A DNA stretch of 64,000 bases, from contig NZ_FZMZ01000006.1 of assembly GCF_900187325.1 (NCBI RefSeq), positions 248,001 through 312,000 of the forward strand. Direction: 5' to 3'. The position numbers were made by a program, and so were the translations under genes. Numbering within the stretch: the stretch's first letter is position 1; every line of letters starts with the position of its first letter. Positions 54,144 to 63,500 of the stretch are shown here, one piece after another. Below the pieces are notes generated by a model. It searched no databases. It was not told the DNA's origin and saw nothing but the letters and a program-made list of their open reading frames with translations. The DNA is from Virgibacillus ndiopensis (GTDB lineage Bacteria; Bacillota; Bacilli; Bacillales; Amphibacillaceae).

Positions 54144-54418
54144 ATTTATCCATTGAAACTTGAAAATGAACCGAATCATTTATGTTTACATTATACATCA
54201 AATTCTCGACCGTAAGATTCTACCTTACTATCCATTTAGCCACCTCTTTCTATCCTGTATATGTAATGACGTTTGAAACCATAAAAAGTCCCAATTAAGA
54301 CTAATAAATTTATAAAATAGGCACCCGCCCAATTTCTTTATCCAACTCCGATAATGTCCCAACAAAAATTGAAAAGCATAAGATAAACTAATAATACATT
54401 ATAACGGGAAGTGACAAA

Positions 54419-55168
54419 ATGGGGCTATTTATGAATAAAGGTGAGCACCCAGATGTTTTTATGAATCAAGGCAGCATTGCAGAACCAAATCAGGATTATT
54501 TTAAAATGGATTATTTTCAAGAATTGGTAAAAGAACAGAAAAGGTTAAATGAATCTTTATTGACATCCTATCGTAATTTAAATTTTGGTTTTAATGAGCA
54601 AAAAATTACACAGGCAAGACGCTGGCAAGATATTGGCAACGAGCTTGCAGCATTAAAAGAAACGAATCTTCAGCATGAGAAATTCGAAAGTAACGCTATG
54701 GAGTGGTTAACAATGCTAGATGAAAATAGTGAGAAAATGAAGGAAATGCTGGAACAAGAAGGTTTATTAAAGCAGGAGGTTATTGACCAAATTAACCATG
54801 TAAGCAAGTCAAATCAGGACATTGTGCATCAGCTTGGGAAATATGAAACCACTAATCAACAGCTCACTATACAGCTAGAGGAATTGTTTGATCTTCACAA
54901 GCAGATGTCAGATAAATTTTCTAAGCACGATGAAAATCAGAATCAAGTGTTGAACCAACTGGAAAATCAGGAAGCAATGATGGAGAAAACATTTAGGCAA
55001 ATAAACAATATTCGTTCCATCCTATTCGAGAGAGCAAGTTTTCTGGCTGAAAAAATTGAAGATAGCTACCAATTAACATCCTCAGCTGTTTACAAGCTTT
55101 TAACAGGATCGGAACAACCATTAACATTGTATATGCAAAATAAAAAAGAACAGAAGAACTCTAATTAA
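54419..55168 (+). CDS. Coiled-coil protein of unknown function
   Basis: 249 residues, soluble, largely helical. The long coiled coil spans about 85-205 (EENSEKMKEMLEQEG-like heptads: LDENSEKMKEMLEQEGLLKQ, ETTNQQLTIQLEELFDLHKQM, VLNQLENQEAMMEKTFRQI), with a conserved-looking end IRSILFERASFLAEKIED. GGGAAGTG precedes the ATG. I do not recognise the family. Confidence 0.7.
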   Translation: MGLFMNKGEHPDVFMNQGSIAEPNQDYFKMDYFQELVKEQKRLNESLLTSYRNLNFGFNEQKITQARRWQDIGNELAALKETNLQHEKFESNAMEWLTMLDENSEKMKEMLEQEGLLKQEVIDQINHVSKSNQDIVHQLGKYETTNQQLTIQLEELFDLHKQMSDKFSKHDENQNQVLNQLENQEAMMEKTFRQINNIRSILFERASFLAEKIEDSYQLTSSAVYKLLTGSEQPLTLYMQNKKEQKNSN

Positions 55169-55178
55169 ATTAGTTAGA

Positions 55179-55321
55179 GGCAGGGACAAAAGTAAAATAA
55201 TCAATTCTAAATACGAACAATGTACAATTTAGCGAAGTATATTTCCGAAGCGAGTTAGTTGCACCAACTATAATTTCTAGTTGTTCGGATTTTTCTTTGA
55301 TAAAACACTTATGTCCCAACC
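55179..55321. mobile_element. MITE-like inverted-repeat element, internally deleted copy
   Basis: A 143-bp copy, inverted relative to 26031-26266, with the same ends in diverged form (GGTTGGGACATAAGTG on the minus strand; GGCAGGGACAAAAGT at the other end). It lacks the GC-rich centre: the sequence jumps from ATACTTCGCT straight to AAATTGTACATTG, an apparent deletion between CGCT repeats. Confidence 0.8.
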
Positions 55322-55334
55322 TCAATCATTTAAA

Positions 55335-56072
55335 TTAATGTAGCCCAAACGCATCTAATCCAATCTCAGCAAGTTTAATTTGGCCATTAATCGTAGGATG
55401 AATGTCACCAGGAATTACATATGTTGCTTGATCCTCGCCAAAAGCAGTAAATGCGTCGGCTATTACAACATTGGTGAAATTAATTAGTAGTTGGTCAAAA
55501 CCTTCATTTACAATTGGAAGTATATTTGAACCAACAAGATGTAAAGGATCATCCGTTTGGAATGGATTATAAACATTGTAAACGGCAATTGGAGCCTCCG
55601 TAAGTGTACGGATCTCTAGAATTATCTCCCCAATATTACCAAAGATGTTCCTTTTTTGGATCTCAGATTGTAATAATGGCATGAATAGACCGGGGTCTCC
55701 GCCGCTACTTGCTTGTGCAGCCTTTAATGCTTGTAAAAGATCATTACTGCCAATACTTAATGTAATGTAGTCTGCATGTTTTACCGCCTGGCGGAATTTT
55801 TGGTCTGTTTTTAATGCTTCCAGCAATTCTGTTGTTCTCCAGCCTGGTATTCCAAGGTCTTTCACATGTAAATTAGCATCGTTTCCAATTAAGTATGGAT
55901 AGGAAAATCTTGAAGGAGAATTATTGTTTTTGCTCAGGTTGTAGCCATAAGGAATGGAGTCACCAAGAGCAACGAGTGATTTTATGCTATTGTCTTTATT
56001 GGCAAATGCTGTCGTGGAAAAAGGTAAAATTGCAATTAAAATGAAAGCTAACAATTTGAAGATTTTTTTCAT
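55335..56072 (-). CDS. Secreted SGNH/GDSL hydrolase
   Basis: About 245 residues. Signal peptide KIFKLLAFILIAILPFSTTAFA, then the SGNH blocks: block I ALGDSIPYG (nucleophile Ser), block III LSIGSNDLL, block V GDIHPTINGQ (catalytic Asp and His). Esterase or lipase activity outside the cell is expected; the ester is unknown. The ATG at 56072 has AGAGGTG upstream; the longer frame from 56144 would put the signal peptide internally. Confidence 0.88.
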   Translation of the reverse strand: MKKIFKLLAFILIAILPFSTTAFANKDNSIKSLVALGDSIPYGYNLSKNNNSPSRFSYPYLIGNDANLHVKDLGIPGWRTTELLEALKTDQKFRQAVKHADYITLSIGSNDLLQALKAAQASSGGDPGLFMPLLQSEIQKRNIFGNIGEIILEIRTLTEAPIAVYNVYNPFQTDDPLHLVGSNILPIVNEGFDQLLINFTNVVIADAFTAFGEDQATYVIPGDIHPTINGQIKLAEIGLDAFGLH

Positions 56073-56150
56073 TAAAAACACCTCTTTTATTTGTCCATTT
56101 ATGTAGTGGTCTGTAAAAAACCTCCTAATGAAAGGAGGTTCCAATTTGGT

Positions 56151-56342
56151 TTAACTAAATTGAGTTTGACTTCCTTCAGACAAGCCATTCAAGTCTACCT
56201 GTTGCTCATTATTCATCTCATCAAGCGGGAATATGGTCGCTGTATCTTGGTTTATATCTTGTATATACACTGGTATCCCATGATAGTTCACATTAATCAA
56301 TACGGGTGAATTCAAAATTTCTTGTGCACGATGAATGTCCAT
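56151..56342 (-). CDS. sspH: H-type small acid-soluble spore protein
   Basis: 63 residues of the SspH family (MDIHRAQEILNSPVLINVNY, GIPVYIQDINQDTATIFPLD). Present in the spore core of Bacillus species, expressed in the forespore. AAGGAGG lies five bases before the ATG at 56342. The forespore sigma-G promoter could not be picked with confidence. Confidence 0.88.
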   Translation of the reverse strand: MDIHRAQEILNSPVLINVNYHGIPVYIQDINQDTATIFPLDEMNNEQQVDLNGLSEGSQTQFS

Positions 56343-56438
56343 AACTTCCTCCTTACACAATCCCCATTACTCTTATCTTTACATTTTTTAAAAATAATAT
56401 TTGTGGAAACTAAAGGAGATGAACTTTTTTATTTAAAT

Positions 56439-56458
56439 ATATAAGCAAATTATTATAT
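56439..56458. promoter_or_regulatory. Candidate ArsR operator
   Basis: Inverted repeat ATATAA-N8-TTATAT, 33 bases before the arsR start, in the AT-rich promoter region of the ars operon. Form and position suit an ArsR site; sequence support is weak. Confidence 0.4.
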
Positions 56459-56490
56459 GTTAATATATGAGTGAGAATAGGGGGGTTGTT

Positions 56491-56835
56491 ATGCTAACAA
56501 AAATAATTGATATCGATAAAGCTGCAATAATTTTGAAGCTGTTAGGTGATAAAACACGTTTAACCATGGTTAAAATACTGGAAAACCATGATTGTTGTGT
56601 ATGTCAATTTGTGGAAATCTTTCAAGCAAGTCAACCCTCCATGAGTCAGCATCTTCGCAAGCTGCGAGATATGGGAGTAGTTCAAGAATCAAGAAAAGGA
56701 CAATGGATTTTTTACTCGTTAAACAAAACTTGTGAGTATTACCCATTTGTCAAAGAAATTCTAAGCTTGCTACCTAATCAAGACCAAAAATTGAAAGAAT
56801 TAGAAGAGCAAGGAACACGTATTTCGTGTAAATGA
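56491..56835 (+). CDS. arsR: ArsR family arsenic-responsive repressor
   Basis: 114 residues, winged helix. The metal-sensing CVCQF motif in the recognition region (NHDCCVCQFVEIFQASQPSMSQHLRKLRDMG, about residues 32-62) identifies an As(III)/Sb(III) sensor. The ATG at 56491 follows GGGGGG; an earlier ATG at 56467 lacks a site. It heads the arsR-arsB-arsC operon with 12- and 10-base gaps. Confidence 0.93.
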   Translation: MLTKIIDIDKAAIILKLLGDKTRLTMVKILENHDCCVCQFVEIFQASQPSMSQHLRKLRDMGVVQESRKGQWIFYSLNKTCEYYPFVKEILSLLPNQDQKLKELEEQGTRISCK

Positions 56836-56847
56836 TCGGGGGAAAAT

Positions 56848-58149
56848 ATGTTGTCATCATCAATTATATTTGCATCGTTAATCTTTTTAATTACGTTAGT
56901 TTTAGTTATTTGGCAGCCAAAAGGTTTATCAATTGGATGGTCTGCTTGTGGTGGAGCTGTCCTTGCCTTATTGGTAGGTGTAGTCGGGTTTAATGATGTA
57001 ATAGAAGTTACAAAAATCGTATGGAATGCAACCTTAGCCTTTGTCGCAATTATTCTTGTTTCTTTAATATTAGATGAGATTGGATTTTTTGAATGGGCTG
57101 CGTTACATATGGCAAGAGCAGCAAATGGTAATGGGACTAAAATGTTTGTTTACGTTAGTATTTTAGGAGCAATTGTCGCAGCATTTTTTGCAAATGATGG
57201 AGCTGCGTTAATATTGACACCAATTGTGCTTGCAATGGTAAGAAATTTAAATTTTAAAGAAAAAATGGTATTTCCATTCATTATGGCAAGTGGGTTTATT
57301 GCAGATACAACGTCACTGCCGTTAGTAGTAAGTAACTTAGTGAATATTGTATCTGCTGACTTTTTTACGATTGGGTTTGTTGAATATGCCTCCAAAATGA
57401 TTATTCCAAACTTATTTTCACTTACTGCGACCATATTAGTTTTGTACATTTATTTTAGGAAAAGTATCCCTAAAAAATATGAGTTGTCACAACTAAAGGA
57501 ACCTGTGGAGGCAATAAGAGATACAAAAATGTTTCGATTGTCTTGGTATGTTCTTACTGTACTGCTCATCGGTTATTTTGTAAGTGAGTTTGTACATGTG
57601 CCCGTTTCAATCGTTGCAGGGATCATTGCCATTTTCTTTTTACTAATGGCTAGAAGAAGTAAGGCTGTTGACACGAAAGCAGTTGTCAAAGGAGCACCAT
57701 GGAAAATCGTATTTTTCTCCATTGGAATGTACGTTGTTGTATATGGGTTACGTAACGCTGGTCTGACTGATGTGCTGGCTAATCTGATCCAAGTAAGTGC
57801 TGAACAGGGATTGTTTGTGGCTACAATGGTAATGGGCTTTATTGCGGCGTTTTTGTCATCCATTATGAACAATATGCCAACGGTTATGATTGATGCATTA
57901 GCAATTGCTGGAACGGACACGTCAGGAATTATTCGAGAAGGACTTATTTATGCCAATGTGATTGGTTCTGACTTGGGACCGAAAATTACACCAATCGGAT
58001 CACTGGCAACCTTATTATGGCTTCATGTTTTATCGCAAAAAGGAGTTAAAATTTCCTGGGGAACATACTTTAAAACTGGAATAATTTTAACCGTTCCAAT
58101 ATTATTTATCACCTTGCTTGGATTATATGTAACGTTAGTTATTTTTTAG
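56848..58149 (+). CDS. arsB: Arsenite efflux permease ArsB
   Basis: 433 residues, about 11-12 membrane helices, arsenite/antimonite efflux family ([11 protein letters not shown]-like start [76 protein letters not shown]). Works as a secondary carrier exporting As(III). Preceded by GGGGG. Middle gene of the ars operon. Confidence 0.95.
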   Translation: MLSSSIIFASLIFLITLVLVIWQPKGLSIGWSACGGAVLALLVGVVGFNDVIEVTKIVWNATLAFVAIILVSLILDEIGFFEWAALHMARAANGNGTKMFVYVSILGAIVAAFFANDGAALILTPIVLAMVRNLNFKEKMVFPFIMASGFIADTTSLPLVVSNLVNIVSADFFTIGFVEYASKMIIPNLFSLTATILVLYIYFRKSIPKKYELSQLKEPVEAIRDTKMFRLSWYVLTVLLIGYFVSEFVHVPVSIVAGIIAIFFLLMARRSKAVDTKAVVKGAPWKIVFFSIGMYVVVYGLRNAGLTDVLANLIQVSAEQGLFVATMVMGFIAAFLSSIMNNMPTVMIDALAIAGTDTSGIIREGLIYANVIGSDLGPKITPIGSLATLLWLHVLSQKGVKISWGTYFKTGIILTVPILFITLLGLYVTLVIF

Positions 58150-58162
58150 GAGGAATGAGTTG

Positions 58163-58582
58163 ATGTCTAAGAAAACAATCTATTTTTTGTGTACTGGTAA
58201 TTCTTGCAGAAGCCAAATGGCAGAAGGTTGGGCAAAAAAGTATTTAGGTTATGAATGGGAAGTAAAAAGTGCAGGTATTGAAGCACACGGGTTGAACCCG
58301 AATGCGGTCAAGGCAATGCTTGAGGTTGGGATTGATATTTCCAATCAAACATCTGACATCATTGATTCGGAGGTTTTGAACAATGCTTATTTAGCTGTCA
58401 CGCTTTGTGGAGATGCAGCAGATAAATGTCCAATGACACCACCTCAAGTGAAGCGAGAGCACTGGGGCTTTGATGACCCGGCCAAAGCTGAAGGAACGGA
58501 TGAAGAAAAATGGCAAGTATTTAGGCTTGTCCGTGATCAAATTGGCGAGAGGATTCGTCTTTTTGCTGAAACGGGGAAGTAG
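58163..58582 (+). CDS. arsC: Arsenate reductase (thioredoxin-coupled)
   Basis: 139 residues, low-molecular-weight phosphatase fold. All catalytic parts are present: P-loop CTGNSCRS with Cys10 and Arg16, then Cys82 and Cys89 (LCGDAADKC), which relay electrons to thioredoxin. Converts arsenate to arsenite for ArsB. AGGAGG precedes the start. Confidence 0.95.
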   Translation: MSKKTIYFLCTGNSCRSQMAEGWAKKYLGYEWEVKSAGIEAHGLNPNAVKAMLEVGIDISNQTSDIIDSEVLNNAYLAVTLCGDAADKCPMTPPQVKREHWGFDDPAKAEGTDEEKWQVFRLVRDQIGERIRLFAETGK

Positions 58583-58631
58583 ATATAGGAGGGGCTGTTC
58601 CTTTAGGGATAGTCCCTTAAAAAGTATCCCT

Positions 58632-59318
58632 TCACATGGCATGTTTGATCCCTTTTTTCACTAACAACCAATTTGCTGGATAGCTTGTAAGAAATCCTAG
58701 CATCATAGCAATTTGCATCATAAACCAGAACACTGCCGTATTCGGTGTCGGGGCTTCTGTAAAAAATACATAATGAGAAAGTCCCATCCATCCAAACATA
58801 CCGATTTCAAAAGCAATCAATGATAACGTATCAGCCTTGACCGCATTTCTAAGAGCCTTTCCTGGATTGTCTTGTTTTTTAAATCCCATACCATAGTATT
58901 GAAAGGCAATCCCAAAAATGTACGCTAAAATAAATTCAATTGTATAATCAGCAAAAAGCGTACTTCCTGCGATTGTAAAGCCAGTTAGAAATACAATTGG
59001 CGCACCGATCATATCACCAAGCGAACACCCACTACTACAATGGGTCGTAGAAACAAAGACACTTTGCCAAAACGGTTTATCGTCATGGTTATGATGATGG
59101 TGGTCCATGTGATCGTTTTCGTTGTTCTTACTATTACGTCCTAATCGATAATATGCCCACATTCCTATAATTGGGAAGTACAAACCAGTTAGTGGCCAAA
59201 CGATATTCATGATAGGCATCATTTTCTGTGGAAACCTTAGTACATCAATCGTTATAATAATTGCCTGCACGATACCTACTAAAATGGCAATCCAGGAGAT
59301 AATTTCAAGCAAGTCCAT
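58632..59318 (-). CDS. DUF4396 membrane protein
   Basis: 228 residues, about five membrane helices, with a His-rich cytoplasmic or loop segment (DHMDHHHHNHDD, about residues 70-81) and a conserved STTHCSSGCSLGDMIG stretch that may bind metal. Matches the DUF4396 family. It lies convergent to arsC; a metal or arsenic connection is suggestive only. AAGGGATTG precedes the ATG. Confidence 0.8.
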   Translation of the reverse strand: MDLLEIISWIAILVGIVQAIIITIDVLRFPQKMMPIMNIVWPLTGLYFPIIGMWAYYRLGRNSKNNENDHMDHHHHNHDDKPFWQSVFVSTTHCSSGCSLGDMIGAPIVFLTGFTIAGSTLFADYTIEFILAYIFGIAFQYYGMGFKKQDNPGKALRNAVKADTLSLIAFEIGMFGWMGLSHYVFFTEAPTPNTAVFWFMMQIAMMLGFLTSYPANWLLVKKGIKHAM

Positions 59319-59588
59319 CTTATCAATCCCTTCAAAATTACAATAACCTCATATGTATGATTCCCAAAAGCATAGAACTGAAACATACGTATAAACTATA
59401 AGCAAAACAACATTCTATCGTGTCTATTAGTGTAAGTCTTATAACAAAGAGGTGAATTAGAATTAATAATTAATGAAGAAATCTCAAACACGCGATCAAA
59501 AGCCTTTTTAAATCTATTCTAATATTATGAAAACTATTTAAGGAATGGCTAGTTGACAGGACTAAGCCATTCCTTAATTTTATAGCTA
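59319..59588. other. Intergenic region with terminator of the gamma-SASP gene
   Basis: AT-rich region containing one clear hairpin, AAGGAATGGCT / AGCCATTCCTT at 59540-59575, placed to terminate the minus-strand SASP gene. Nothing else recognised. Confidence 0.6.
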
Positions 59589-59813
59589 TTACTCTTGCTG
59601 GCTGTTATTACCGGACGCTTGATTTTTTCTTTTCACTTCTTCGATATTGGTGTCACTGTAAATTCCTGTACCATGACCACCTGATGTTCGTGCGATTAAT
59701 TCTTTTACCTCGTTGTATGACATGCCAGATCGTTCATTTTGCCTCTTTACTGCGTCAATATTTGTTCCTGCTACTGTGAATGTATCTTTTTTATGTTTGT
59801 CATTTTCCTTCAT
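59589..59813 (-). CDS. sspE: Gamma-type small acid-soluble spore protein
   Basis: 74 residues with two copies of the gamma-SASP repeat: VAGTNIDAVKRQNERSG and YSDTNIEEVKRKNQASG. Such proteins are amino-acid stores in the spore core, degraded by GPR during germination. GGAGG is placed for the ATG at 59813. The linker (SYNEVKELIARTSGGHGTG) resembles the GPR-type recognition sequence of alpha/beta SASPs. Confidence 0.88.
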   Translation of the reverse strand: MKENDKHKKDTFTVAGTNIDAVKRQNERSGMSYNEVKELIARTSGGHGTGIYSDTNIEEVKRKNQASGNNSQQE

Positions 59814-59956
59814 TATATTTGCCTCCATCCTGGTTTTCTTTTAGCTTCTGTTAAAAACGATTTTTTTAATCAGAATGAATCAATTGTTTGAAAAATGAAA
59901 CTAATGCACTGGTTTATACGTAAACTGTAGTAAGATAAGTCTGGGGGGGTAATAAT

Positions 59957-60496
59957 ATCAAGAAAATAGTATTATTACTTGTTTCTTACTTAATAATTAG
60001 TGCTTGTACGTTTCAAACGAAGGGTAAAGAGGTTTCTTTTCAGAGGCAAGTGAATGAGGAATTTGGAATTGATCTATTTATTCCAAAATTTGAGAATTAT
60101 CCTATTACTTTGGCGGAAATTCAGCACCTACCATTTGATAACAAAGAATTAGTTATTCAATATTCCAAGAAAAAAGGCGAATTAAAAAGTGATGCATTTG
60201 TAAAGAAATATGAGGAAAATATGGATTCTGATGTATTGTATGGAGTGTATGAAAGTGAATTTTTCGTAGTTAAACTGACATTTAGAAGTGGAAAAGGTAG
60301 CTCCAAGCCAAGTGAAACTAAGATCTTTAACGGTATTGAGGTCGAGTATCATAAGGTTGATCGTAACAATGCCAAAGCGCTACTGGCATTATTTAACGTA
60401 AAAAAGGGCACATATTCAATTACATTTAATCTCAAGGAAATTTCAGAAAGCAAAGCATTTGATATGATTGACATGATAACAAGTAAAGTGAAGTGA
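59957..60496 (+). CDS. Lipoprotein of unknown function with apparent AUC start codon
   Basis: The frame read from the GTG at 60050 has no signal peptide, but the same frame extends upstream without a stop and encodes KKIVLLLVSYLIISACTFQ, a complete lipoprotein signal with lipobox ISAC. No ATG, GTG or TTG precedes this peptide; the codon before KKI is ATC at 59957-59959, seven bases after a GGGGGGG tract (59943-59949). Initiation at ATC would give 179 residues. The mature part is beta/charged (FGIDLFIPKFENYPITLAEI). A small membrane protein follows 23 bases later. Family not recognised. Confidence 0.7.
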   Translation: MKKIVLLLVSYLIISACTFQTKGKEVSFQRQVNEEFGIDLFIPKFENYPITLAEIQHLPFDNKELVIQYSKKKGELKSDAFVKKYEENMDSDVLYGVYESEFFVVKLTFRSGKGSSKPSETKIFNGIEVEYHKVDRNNAKALLALFNVKKGTYSITFNLKEISESKAFDMIDMITSKVK

Positions 60497-60519
60497 GAAA
60501 TTTAAAGGAGGTCTTAACT

Positions 60520-60711
60520 ATGCCTTTATGGGCTGTTATTTTAATTTTGTTCGGCGGATTACTTTTCATAGGTGTTATCGTTGATTTAATAGCAAAAATG
60601 AGAGGGAAAAAGATCAATCTGGAGGAAAAGAATAGACATATGAGTGAATCAGAAAGAGTATACTCAGAGAGCTTCATGCATGAAATAAAAAAGGATACGC
60701 AGAACCTTTAG
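60520..60711 (+). CDS. Small single-pass membrane protein
   Basis: 63 residues: an N-terminal membrane helix (LWAVILILFGGLLFIGVIVDLIA) and a charged cytoplasmic tail (KMRGKKINLEEKNRHMSES). AAAGGAGG lies eight bases before the ATG at 60520. Probably cotranscribed with the lipoprotein upstream. Function unknown. Confidence 0.7.
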   Translation: MPLWAVILILFGGLLFIGVIVDLIAKMRGKKINLEEKNRHMSESERVYSESFMHEIKKDTQNL

Positions 60712-60825
60712 GTGGTCGAATGAAATACTAGAGAAAGGAGGAGATAAACCAGCTATTAATACATGACCATCTTAATAAACGTGTGTTAAAATATTTAGAA
60801 TAACTTACACACTTTTCTTGACAAG

Positions 60826-60908
60826 CCCCCCGAAAGCACGGACATCAGCCCAAGAGCACAATCATCACCCCGACAGCCTAATCATTAGCGCGAGAGCAGC
60901 GGTCACCC
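60826..60908. repeat. 20-bp tandem repeat array (about 4 units)
   Basis: Units at 60843-60862, 60863-60882 and 60883-60902 plus a partial one before, consensus CATCAGCSCRAGAGCACAAT. Related to the array at 36797-36893 (shared ATCRGCG...GAGAGCA). It lies between the small membrane gene and the InhA terminator. Confidence 0.75.
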
Positions 60909-60927
60909 ATTCCCCCTTCGTAACATA

Positions 60928-60968
60928 AAAAGGGAAGAAATCAGGTAACCCCCAATTTCTTCCCTTTT
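60928..60968. terminator. Bidirectional terminator downstream of inhA
   Basis: Perfect 14-bp stem AAAAGGGAAGAAAT / ATTTCTTCCCTTTT with a 13-base loop; A- and T-rich ends serve both strands. Confidence 0.85.
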
Positions 60969-60998
60969 AAACTTCTAATCTTCCAAACTTCTAATCTC

Positions 60999-63392
60999 TT
61001 ACTTATAAATCAATACTTTACCAACTGTACCATCATCACTTTGACCTGTAACACGGAATTTCAAGCCGAATTCTGGTACATTACGTCCAGCGTCAACGAG
61101 ACCTGGGTTGCTCCAGTTAGCACTGTCATCAAATAACGGTGCACGTTTCGTAAAATTATCTTTTAATGTCACACCTTGCGTTTCTGTATAATCGATGAAC
61201 ATTTTTTCTTTCTTATCTAAACTAAATGCTGCATCATGAACTTGATAACGGGTTGACGCTACAGTTTTGTCACTCCATTTTAAAGCATGCTGGTCTGCAT
61301 CGACTACACCAAGGAACCCGTCACCAGGGTGCACGCCTGTCCAGTTGTTGTTATAAGATTCATCTACATACCACACAACTAGACCTGGGTCGAAGCTCAT
61401 TAAGCTTGCACCACGACGGATATGTGCTAGCCCTTCATCTACGCCGTTATGAGATCTCCACTCTAGTAAGTAGTATTGTTCAGTTGTATACGTACCGTCA
61501 TGTTTTTCAAAGCCATCCATTGTGAAGGAAGAGTCTGATTCTGCACCATCAGAGAACACTTCATTTCCATCTGCAGTTACTTTAACGTTGTCCGTGAAAA
61601 ATCCTTCTAGGTTTGTTGCCCAGTCAGACATAGAACGGAATTGTAATTGAATTTCTTGACCAGCATATTCCGAAATGTCAATTGTTTCATGGACCCATCC
61701 GTCACTGGAACCAGTGTATCCAGGTAGGTTTTCTTGAATTGTTGCGTATCCGCCTGCAGCAAATTCTGAGCTTGTGCGGTCACTTGATAGGGATGTCCAA
61801 GTTTCACCATTGTCAGTTGATACTTGAACCATTGCATAATCCCAGTTTTCCTCAATTTCATACCATGCATCAAAATCAAGTGTTGCATTAGTGGCACCAG
61901 TTAGATCAACAGTAGTGACCATTTTGTGGTCAACTTCATCACCTCTGCCACCATAGTACTCAAATTCACCAGTTTTTGGTGTGTTAATTTTATTTAATTT
62001 ATCAGGTAGGTTAACACGTACTGCATCATTGTTTGTACCTTTTGTTACCCCTTCATCAAGAAGCACAGAAGTACCTTTACGCGTTATATCATCTTCATTT
62101 AGTGTTGTACCGCTTAACCAGTTACCTCCATGAAGCGATTGAAGCATTTGTCTTGAATATGGGCTTATTCCAGGAGGTTCAGTTCCAGGAACATCCCCAG
62201 CCCAGCTTCCTCCAGCCATAAGTGACCAATACGAAACTGCTTCACCTTCACCACTGTAAATAGTATCGTATTCATCAGGAAGACCTAAATCATGTCCATA
62301 TTCGTGAGCAAATACACCTGCAGCTCCATCTTCTGGTTCAATTGTGTAGTCATCTGCTCCTAATTGGCCACCAAAACGATCACTATCAGATGTAGCACCA
62401 GGAACTGCAACCAAACCTAGTGATGAGCGGTGGGACCAAATTGCATCTCCTCCAAGTGATCCGCCACCAGCTTCTTCACCTACACCAGCATGAATAACCA
62501 TTAGGTGGTCAATGATTCCGTCTGGTTCAGCTAGTACGCCGTCTCCATCATAATCTTCACGATCCCAAACGTCATAATTACTTAAATCAATAGATGGATC
62601 CTGAGCAGCCTTTTTTAGTGCTTCATATACTAATTCGGCAGCTGCAGCATCATTACCGTCCGGAGCGGGAACGTTTCCGCCATAGTAAGCAGCTGGGTGG
62701 TCTGCAGTATACCATCCTGCAACAGTACCATCTACTGTGTAGCTTCCGCCTGATTGTTGGTCATAGTACTGCTTCATGGAAATTAGGTTTTCACCATTCG
62801 GTCCTTCATAGCCATCCTCACCAAAAATCATATTTTGAAAATGTTCATGTGTATAGTTTTCATACCACATATCGGTTTCTTCTTTTGTTATAGAGCTTTT
62901 TTCATAGTCTGGGAAATCGATAGCAAGTACTAGAACTTTGTCTTCACGTACTTCACCGTTATAAACTTCTTCTTCAACAGAATCTGGTTTATTTTTCTTG
63001 GCATGTCCTAGTTTATTGCCTTTTCCATTTCTCAATCCATTGTTTTCAATTTTGTTATCTGATTTAAGGTCTTTACCTAGGGATTTTCCAACTTCATTCT
63101 CGTTACTCTTATCCGCATTTTCTGCTTTTGCTTTTAAATAGTTCTCCAAAACCTTTTTCGCTTCAGCAGGAGAAGCATCTTTCGCAATCTTTCCTTGTTC
63201 TTTCAGCATTTCTATTAATTTCTCATCATTTGCAATTCCTGCATCAAATGATGCGTTTTGTGATGTAAAGGTAGTAGTAGTTGATAAATCCGGTACTTCA
63301 ACACTTGGTGCAGAGGCAGAAACATTAATTGCTCCCAAGCCGAGGGATAATGCTAGTGCTGTTGAAAGAATGATGCCGTTTTTCTTCTTCAT
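60999..63392 (-). CDS. inhA: Immune inhibitor A-type M6 family metalloprotease
   Basis: 797 residues, secreted zinc protease. The ATG at 63392 has AGGAGGAG upstream and begins a signal peptide (GIILSTALALSLGLGAINVSA); the longer frame from 63500 is not supported. A charged propeptide (about 30-150) precedes the M6 domain with the HEYGHDLGLPDEYD zinc site (His363, Glu364, His367) and a Met-turn-like region YWSLMAGGSWAG. A carbohydrate-binding-like/MAM-type beta domain follows (about 540-670; FDAWYEIEENWDYAMVQVSTDNG). Known relatives cleave host immune proteins or remodel surface proteins; it lacks the FIMAH module found in the 3.7-17 kb locus. Confidence 0.93.
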   Translation of the reverse strand: MKKKNGIILSTALALSLGLGAINVSASAPSVEVPDLSTTTTFTSQNASFDAGIANDEKLIEMLKEQGKIAKDASPAEAKKVLENYLKAKAENADKSNENEVGKSLGKDLKSDNKIENNGLRNGKGNKLGHAKKNKPDSVEEEVYNGEVREDKVLVLAIDFPDYEKSSITKEETDMWYENYTHEHFQNMIFGEDGYEGPNGENLISMKQYYDQQSGGSYTVDGTVAGWYTADHPAAYYGGNVPAPDGNDAAAAELVYEALKKAAQDPSIDLSNYDVWDREDYDGDGVLAEPDGIIDHLMVIHAGVGEEAGGGSLGGDAIWSHRSSLGLVAVPGATSDSDRFGGQLGADDYTIEPEDGAAGVFAHEYGHDLGLPDEYDTIYSGEGEAVSYWSLMAGGSWAGDVPGTEPPGISPYSRQMLQSLHGGNWLSGTTLNEDDITRKGTSVLLDEGVTKGTNNDAVRVNLPDKLNKINTPKTGEFEYYGGRGDEVDHKMVTTVDLTGATNATLDFDAWYEIEENWDYAMVQVSTDNGETWTSLSSDRTSSEFAAGGYATIQENLPGYTGSSDGWVHETIDISEYAGQEIQLQFRSMSDWATNLEGFFTDNVKVTADGNEVFSDGAESDSSFTMDGFEKHDGTYTTEQYYLLEWRSHNGVDEGLAHIRRGASLMSFDPGLVVWYVDESYNNNWTGVHPGDGFLGVVDADQHALKWSDKTVASTRYQVHDAAFSLDKKEKMFIDYTETQGVTLKDNFTKRAPLFDDSANWSNPGLVDAGRNVPEFGLKFRVTGQSDDGTVGKVLIYK

Positions 63393-63500
63393 ATAGCTCC
63401 TCCTAATATTTTTTTGACCCCTAAAAATAGTTCTAATCTCCTCCCTTTTTAATAGACTAGTTAAACTAATTCTATAAATCTGAAAAATATGACGGGGCAC

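Noticed and set aside
60999-63392. FIMAH module on the InhA-type protease
   Set aside because: The C-terminus (ending GKVLIYK) has none of the module's KHM..FK core or final Trp.
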